From Cryptomeria japonica (lineage: Eukaryota > Streptophyta > Pinopsida > Cupressales > Cupressaceae): a DNA stretch of 64,000 nt. The translations under genes were made by a program, and so were the position numbers. The notes under the pieces were generated by a model. That model was not told the origin of the DNA. It saw only the letters and a list, made by a program, of their open reading frames with translations, and did not search any database. Positions 57,460 to 64,000 of this stretch are shown here, piece by piece. Within the stretch, counting starts at the first letter, position 1. The number at the start of each line of letters is the position of its first letter. Location of the stretch: contig NC_081412.1 of the NCBI RefSeq assembly GCF_030272615.1, positions 668,427,852-668,491,851 on the forward strand. Reading direction: 5' to 3'.

Positions 57460-58237
57460 TGTTAGGATTAATGGTAGTCCCAAAGATATTGAGGAGGGGG
57501 GGGGGGTGAATTAGTATCTAACCGGGGTTAACAAAATATTTGACCTTATTAAGTATTTTGCATTCCAAAAAAATGTACCAATAAATAAGAATGAATGTTG
57601 TAAATAGGAAGAATAAAGACAACATAGAAAACACACCGTAACATAATATTTTTAACGAGGAAACCCGATGTGGGAAAAACCTTGGTGGGATTTGTGACCC
57701 ACAATATTCACTCACTGGCCAATGAATGGATATTACTTACAATGTGGTGCATGCATGTGCAGGAAGGCCAACTGCCTAGAGCTCACTACTCAATTTACAA
57801 AATGGAAGTCTCACTGGCTTACAAAATGGATTATGAGAATCCAATATAATGTACTTCTACAATTCAGCATCTACTATGCCAGGTTCAGTATTGATTTAAG
57901 CTCATACTATAACCATAAACCTTATACAAAATTTGCCTTAATATTCGCTCATTCCATCTATCTATCCTCTCTTCTTACATGTCCAAATGATTTATAAGAA
58001 CTCATTAATATATATGAGTCTAATACAATATGCCATGTCGTCTTTACAAAAGATATTTATAATTAAATACAATAAACAAAAGTCTGTTCCTGTCAGCTGG
58101 GGTGCCAGTATGCATTGTTGTTGTTGTTGATGAAGTGCCTATCGGTGCTAGTGCCTGTTGGTAGTTTACCAGATGAATGCCACAAGGTTGTCATCAATGA
58201 CAACACCTTCAATTCTCATTAGTGTATAATGCCAACA
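57460..58237 (-). repeat. Element C 5' LTR
   Basis: TGTTAGGATTAATG to ATGCCAACA, 778 bases, followed by AAGTG (58238-58242), the target duplication shared with 37040-37044. Confidence 0.92.
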
Positions 58238-58242
58238 AAGTG

Positions 58243-59480
58243 AACATTATCTCTTTGTTAGATTTACCTTTGTGGGTTGATCATTGACCGACTTCAAAGC
58301 CTAAGCCACCTGTGTCTTTGGGTTGCTTTTGTTTGCTTAACATATTATCCAAGGCTTCATTGTTGCCTTCATACTTGCTTCTAATTTTTATTTCTTCCTT
58401 GTTTTCTTCAAGTTCCTTTCTGAGCTTTATTATTTCTGCCTCCAGCTCTTAATGTTCCTTTTCTTTCTTTGTCAAGTCAAGGGTTGTAGCTTCACCGATT
58501 CTCTTAGTTTCTTCTAGCTGCAACTTCAAGTCAGATATGATTTGACAAGATTCTTCCAGAGACTGCTTCAAGAGATCTTGTTCATCTATTGAAATAAGCT
58601 TAACTCTCTTGAGTTCTCTTCTTGTTTTATTTAGTTCTTCAAGTGCACTGATAAGTTCACTCTCCAAATCCACTTCAGCCTCAACATCCTCTTCTTCCTC
58701 ATCTTCAATAGCAGGTTAGTCAAATGCCATGAAAAGATTTACTTTTCTATGGTCCTCATGGTCATAATCCTCTGATGCATCCTCGTCATCTGTTGTGTCA
58801 TCCTTAATGGTATATAAGTTGTTTTGGTTTCAGTAGTCTCTTCTTCCCTGTCGATAGTCATTCCTTTCTCTGTCTTTGCCGATAGATCTTCTAAACTCTC
58901 TTGACTCATCTCCACTGGTTTCTTTGTGAGGACAACTTGCAACGAAGTGTCCTACCTTCCCATAGTTGAAACGCTTAAGTGGTAGCTTTCCTTTGTACCA
59001 GCTTGATCCTCTTTTTAACTTTCTAACAAAGTTTGCTACTTCAGCATTAGAGTCTTCACTGGATTCTTTATGAGTAACAACTTCCTTCCCCTTTTTGGGG
59101 GTATTGAAAGTAGCTTCTTTCCTTGATGAAGTCTCACCAGTTGTTCTCATCTCATAGGCTGTTAGGGAACCAAATAGTTCTACCATAGTAAAAGTCTTTA
59201 GATCATTGGCTTCTTCTATGGTTGACACTTTAGTATCATGTTTTGGAGTGAGAGATCTAAGTATATTTTTTAGGAGAATTTCATCTGCAATCTCTTCACC
59301 AAGTCCTCTAATAGAATTCACAGTTTCATCAAATCTATGAAGGTATTCTAAAAAAATTTCATCATCTTTCATTTTGATGCTTTCAAGTTGGCTCCTTAGA
59401 GTTTGAAGTTTGGCCTCCTTGACCATTGTATTGTTGGCATTTTTGATGATTGATGTTGTGGTTGTCATTGATGGACACAC
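58243..59480 (-). pseudogene. Copia B gag, N-terminal and coiled-coil part
   Basis: One minus frame runs from 59480. The UBN2-type capsid (LQTLRSQLESIKMKDDEIFL, HRFDETVNSIRGLGEEIADE, LTAYEMR) is followed by a knuckle with its second Cys changed (FNYGKVGHFVASC), an acidic stretch, a coiled coil (58449-58673) and a GGLGFEVGQ motif at about 58295-58320. The frame then meets element C and resumes with knuckles at 36400-37039. Stops occur near 58830, 58710 and 58446. The first part of the gag is missing, lost or displaced at the element D insertion. Confidence 0.85.
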
Positions 59481-60580
59481 ACTTGATTTGAGATCACTTT
59501 TTGTATGTATGAGTTAAAGCTCAACTGGTATTTGTTCCAACTGGTATGATGCATTATAGTCTTTAGACTATCGATGTTTTTGCAGAAAGTGGTTACCGGT
59601 CTCAAGCGGGATGAAGACCCCAAGCGGTACGAAGGAACGAAGCGGCACAACACATATTTCCCAATCTTCATTTTTGTCAAACCGGCAACTGGTATTTTGT
59701 TTGAACTAGTAATACTCTATGATGAGTTACCAACTAGCATTTTGTGATGAGTTACCATCCACCGATTGTTTGGTGATGCCGACACTTTGGCGGTGCATTA
59801 GTGTCATGTTACCAAAAGTGTCCAGATGCATTGAACCTAGGAAACTGTATTGTAATCCTATTGGACCAACATGAAATCATATTCCTTTATAAGGACATCA
59901 TGTCTAGGGTTTTAGGTCATTGCGAGGGTTTAAGGTGGTTGATGAGTTTTTGTAAGTGCGATCATAGAAGAGAAGTTGAGGTCTGCGAGAGAAGGCAGAC
60001 TGTGAATGTGTTGAAGACTGAAGTAATGCTAGAATGCATTAAGAATGAGCTATCAAGGATCTAACCAAGCAATCTATGCTATTTGATAGATCACTCACTT
60101 GTTGATTACTGACATCTTCGATAAGTCTGAAGCCCTTAACTGGGTAGGCCCAAAAAGCCTTTTGTAAATCCTCTAACAAGGTGGTTCACATCTGTGGATC
60201 TAAAATCCTCTAGCAAGGTAGTCTTTAATCAGACTTATCTCCTAACAGAGATTGAGATTCCTAACAGGATCTATTCTGGTAAAGAACATTGTATGACCTT
60301 AATCGGTCTAACCTTAACCAGTCTGGTTCCTATTCTGCAGATAGTTACTTGTGAGTTTCATCTGACCGTGGTTTTTCCCATTTGGGTTTCCACGTCAAAT
60401 ATATTGTGTTATAGTGTTATTGCTCTTGTGGCTGAATGCCTTATTTTCTATTTGGTTTGCATGTGTGTTAACCAATTTGTTTGTTAAACAGTTTTACCGG
60501 TTTACTGCTAGACTATTAAAGTGTTTAAGTACAGTATTTTTTGGTATACTAATTCACCCCCCCCTCTTAGTATTCATAAA
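59467..60580 (+). repeat. Element D 5' LTR
   Basis: It ends just before the primer site and carries AATTCACCCCCCCC (60551), a hairpin CGTGG...CCACG at 60367-60395 and degenerate TCCTCTAACAAGG/TCCTAACAGG units at 60160-60270. The left edge is approximate, placed where the copia B gag frame ends. No partner LTR lies in the window. Confidence 0.65.
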
Positions 60581-60594
60581 TTGGTATCAAAGCC
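60581..60594 (+). other. Primer-binding site of element D
   Basis: TTGGTATCAAAGCC on the plus strand, tRNA-iMet-type with one change. Confidence 0.8.
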
Positions 60595-60629
60595 AATCTT
60601 TCTATAAGTCTAACCATTTGGAAAGAGAT

Positions 60630-61910
60630 ATGGGGGAATACACTGTGAGGGAACTTACTCATCAGCTCACTCAGTCTGAACAAGCCTATGATGAACTTAT
60701 GGTCAAATATAAGGCCTCTTAGGCAAAAAGGAGAGAACATGCTGAAAAATTGATGGAGCTAACTAAAAATAGTTCCTCTGATGAAGCGGACATGGAAGCC
60801 CTAACTCAAGAAGTAGAAAAGATAAATGAATCCAATTCCAACCTAAGAAAGGAGTTGGAAGGATTGACTATTCAAATGTGTCAAGAGCTTGAGAACCGGA
60901 GGAAAGTTGAAGATCTAGTAAAAAACAAAGATTGTGAGATCTCAAAGCTGAAGCAAGAGATCAGTGTTCTTACCACTCATCTTCATGAGAGAAGAATGGA
61001 AAAAGAAGAAATGCAAGGTGAACTGAACATGGCTATTTTTGAGAATCCAACCCTGAAGGAATCCAATGTTGCTATTTCCAAAGAACTCACTGAGTCCAAG
61101 GAAATACTTGCAAAATTCAATAAAAGCACTGTTAAGCTAGAGCAAAAGCTTGAATCAGCTAAACTGGTAAAGAATACTAATGGACTTGGTTTCTCTGAAT
61201 GTGAGAAAGGTGAGACCTCTAGAACAAAAGATGGAACATCAAAGAAGCAACCGACATCAAAGGAAAAAGGTAAGCAACAGTTCAAACCTGTTTGCTTTAA
61301 CTGTCTCAAGGAAGGACACACTACTAATGTATGTAGAAGTAAGGCTTACAATAATTTTCCTTATTTTCTAAACGATAAGCCTAGATCCAATAGATTTAAT
61401 GGTAATTGTTATGCATGCAACAAGTTTGGGCATAGAGCATTTGAATGTAGGTCTCTCATGCACAATATCGGAAGGTATCCTCAAAGGAGTCAAGGAGTTT
61501 TTCCTAAACCCTCTGGGAATCAAAACTCAAATTAGTTTAATACCTATAACCATCAGTCAGGTAGTGGTGGCTATCAAGTGGCAACCAGATGGAGAGAAAA
61601 CTATTGGATTTGTCATGGTCATGGTCACACTGCTGCAACATACAAAAGAAAGAATGGAAACATGAATAATGGACCTTGGAGAGCACCTAGAATGGTTTGA
61701 TATCATTGCAACAAATCGGGTCATACAACAAGGTTCTGCAGGATGAGAAAAAATATATTAGATGATATACCAGTCACTCCGAAAGGAAAGATTGATGTTG
61801 AAATTGTTCAAGCAGGTATGAAGAAAACCTGGAAGAAGAAGCCAGAAGAAGTAATTCAAGAAGAACCGGTTTCTGCACCTAGTGTGGAAGCTTTTGAACC
61901 AGCAAATTAA
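60630..61910 (+). pseudogene. Element D first ORF: coiled coil and zinc knuckles
   Basis: ATG at 60630 gives MGEYTVRELTHQLTQSEQAY. After a stop near 60721 the frame is open from 60750 to 61535 and continues to 61910 with two more stops. A coiled coil of about 180 residues is followed by NGLGFSECEKGE, knuckles CFNCLKEGHTTNVC and CYACNKFGHRAFEC, a degenerate CHGHGHTAATYK and HCNKSGHTTRFC, then a Lys/Glu-rich tail. It matches E closely (NSSSDEADMEAL versus NNSSDEANIDAL). It lacks the capsid domain of copia gag. Confidence 0.82.
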
Positions 61911-62354
61911 GCATCAGAAAAGCTTAGGGGGAGCAAATGGTGAAATATCTTGAACCCCTCGATCAACACCGGTAAAAGACCTTAACCGGTATGAGATACC
62001 TATCTTTTGGCAAAAGACCGGAAATGGTAAAAGGAAAATTAGGGTTTATGCCCTAATAGCAGAGCATTTATTATGGTAGGTGGAGAATCTATTTAAAAGG
62101 AATTTTCAAATCATTTCTCACCATCATTTTTCGGGCGAAGAAGTTTTTTCAAGTGTAGAGAGAAGAAAAATGATTTACACTACGATTCAAAGAATTTATC
62201 AAAATCTTGAAGAAGAATCTGAGGCAAACATCTATTGGAAAAGTGTAGAATGCAAAGCGGTACTTCAGCAACCGAAGGAGTGTGTAGAAAAGTTCAAATT
62301 GCGAAGCCCTAAATTTTGATCTACGAAGGTATTTTTCAAAATTCTCTATTTATC
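61911..62354 (+). other. Element D spacer between the first ORF and ORF2
   Basis: No convincing gene. A GGGGGAGCAAATGG stretch (61926) resembles a polypurine tract but is not followed by an LTR. Several ACCGG(T) hexamers occur here. Confidence 0.45.
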
Positions 62355-63990
62355 ATGGCTTCTGCATCACCTGCTAGTTCTAGTGCACCTGTCAAGTCAG
62401 TAGATTTTATTCAGAGGAAGGCAAAATATAATTCCCTATCACAAATACCCGCTGGTGTTATAGTGGAAGAAGGCATTTCTGATTACATAGACTGTAAAAT
62501 TGAAGACCTAGGGTCTCTTGTAATCCATTCCCAGTTGAGTTTGTTCTGCAAGAAGGATAAGAAGATTAAACCAAAATTTTGCATTCTGAAAAAGAAGAAA
62601 CTCCACAATGCAGTCTATTTTCTTGAAGAATTTTTCAGATGATCACATTCGTATCATTCTAAGCAGAGTGCACGGTGATAAAATGTACTTAGAGTGGACA
62701 CATGACATCACACTGGAAGCAATTCATGTCATCACCGGTTTTTGTAACACAAGGGAAGTGCCAGCCCTAAGGAAGGTCAGCAAGACTGAAATGTCCAAGC
62801 TCACCGGTTTAGTGAGAGACTCACGTGGAATGACTGTCAACTCAATCAAGGATGATCTATTCAAGTATGCCTACATGGTGATAGGTTACCGGACGTTCTC
62901 TACTAGAAGAATTAATTCTATCTCTGCTGCAGTGGTAAATGCCGCTTATAGGATGATCAAGGAAGACACATCATTTGATCTATACACTTGTATGCAAAGA
63001 CAACTTCTTTTGAATCTTAACTCAATCAAACAGGACAATTCACTGAGATTTAAGTTCGGACAACTACTGGTTGGGTTGTTCTTTTACTTCCAAGGCTACT
63101 TTCCAAGAGTAGGTGATATTCAACCATCTGCTGACCAACCGGTGACTAAGTAAATCAAGGAAAGTCTACAAGCGGTTGGAACCGACTATCTGGAAGTACT
63201 AAACAAATACTTTGATGAGTTTAGATGCAAAATGAACCAAAGGGTAAGAATATCCAGTGATATAGTCAAAAAGTATGAGGAAGACACCTGCTTCACCATC
63301 AAAGTGGATGAATGCATAATGGAGGCCGTTGAGCCCAGACAGGAAGAAGTGGATCCTATGGGCTATGAGGTAATGTATGATATGTTGGACAGGTATGCTT
63401 CTACCCTAATCACCTCACCCCTTGATCCTAAGGAAAAGAGAACTGGCACCTATTTGGAAAGGGTTACACCAGTTGTAGAACCCTTAGTAAAGAAAGGAAA
63501 GGTAGTACCTTTAGTATCGGCACCGGTTACTCCATCAAATCCCAAAGTGACCAAGCGGTCACCAGTAAAGAAGAAACTAGAAGCAGCACCTACCAAGGTC
63601 TTCGAGAGGAAGCGGAAGACAAAAAGCAATACACCGGACTCAGAAGAAACTGTGTCAAAAGAACTGCCCAAGAAGACTAGGCAAACGAGGAAAAAGACAA
63701 AGAATGAACCGGAAACATCTGCACCGGTAAATATAGATATTTCCTCTTACAAACCTTTGACACATTGTCAGAGGATTATTAAGAATATCAAAAGGAAATT
63801 GCTCAGTGATTTAAAAGATTATTTTGATGATTTTTTCGATATAGAGAAAGAAGAAGTAGAGCAGGAAATTATTAATTATTTATGTGTTAATGATCGGTGG
63901 CCATCAGAAATTAGATCTGATTTACCTAATTCTTTATATATTTTTTGGATAACAAATGGCGCATTGCCATTGAAAAAGACCAGGAAATAA
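62355..63990 (+). pseudogene. Element D ORF2 (unknown protein)
   Basis: ATG at 62355 gives MASASPASSSAPVKSV. A frameshift lies at about 62610-62640 and a stop at 63151. Aligned blocks with A and C are VLSRVHGDKMYLEW-like ILSRVHGDKMYLEW, ITLEAIHVITGF, YRTFSTRRINSISAA, RFKFGQLLVGLFFYFQG and MEAVEPR...MGYEV. A basic region (ERKRKTKSNTPDSEE, KKTRQTRKKTK) and a helical block (LSDLKDYFDDFFDIEKEEVE) follow. The last stop at 63988-63990 comes before the linker and coil present in A and C, and the window ends there. D is the most diverged copy. Confidence 0.68.
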
Positions 63991-64000
63991 GGGAGGAAAT

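Noticed and set aside
61926-61940. GGGGGAG stretch in element D as a polypurine tract
   Set aside because: No LTR follows it; ORF2 begins downstream.

Overview
The window is plant nuclear DNA made almost entirely of nested LTR retrotransposons. I find no host gene, rRNA, tRNA or CRISPR array. AT-rich sequence, two Tat-type Ty3/gypsy elements of 14.6 and 18.6 kb and at least five levels of nesting suggest a seed plant with a very large genome. A conifer is plausible, but nothing here proves the species.

Layout, with element letters coined here. E (1-2395, minus) is the 5' end of an element carrying a coiled-coil/zinc-knuckle ORF; it sits in the RNase H of copia element F. F (2396-6396, minus) is a decayed Ty1/copia whose LTR is cut by a gypsy-like LTR fragment G (6397-7018). 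G is broken by element A (7019-31821, minus), a non-autonomous LTR element. A's second ORF is split by gypsy-1 (9912-28522, plus) and its 5' LTR is broken by copia B (31822 to about 59466, minus). B's gag is split by element C (37045-58237, minus, target duplication AAGTG). C's second ORF is split by gypsy-2 (38388-52987, plus, target duplication GTACT). Element D (about 59467 to the window end, plus) interrupts the 5' end of B.

A, C and D form one family. They have copia-like LTRs and a tRNA-iMet-type primer site, a coiled-coil/zinc-knuckle ORF resembling the C-terminal half of copia B's gag, and in place of pol a long ORF2 (about 1,000 residues or more) that I do not recognise. E has the same first ORF. 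ORF2 keeps one reading frame through A and C with only nonsense breaks, so it was a real protein. The family probably relied on a copia such as B for pol functions.

Gypsy-1 and gypsy-2 share a layout: LTR, primer site, long leader with phased CpG-containing short-repeat arrays around a conserved core, gag, protease, a G-patch-like motif, RT, RNase H, a second RNase H, integrase, a long 3' region, polypurine tract and LTR. In both, the 3' region holds an antisense gene with a TATA box, a first exon of 22-25 codons, a phase-0 intron and a plant-mobile-domain (PMD) exon. Both introns contain arrays of small hairpins whose stems covary while the loops stay constant. This antisense PMD gene with its hairpin intron, and the ORF2 family, are the strongest candidates for something undescribed.
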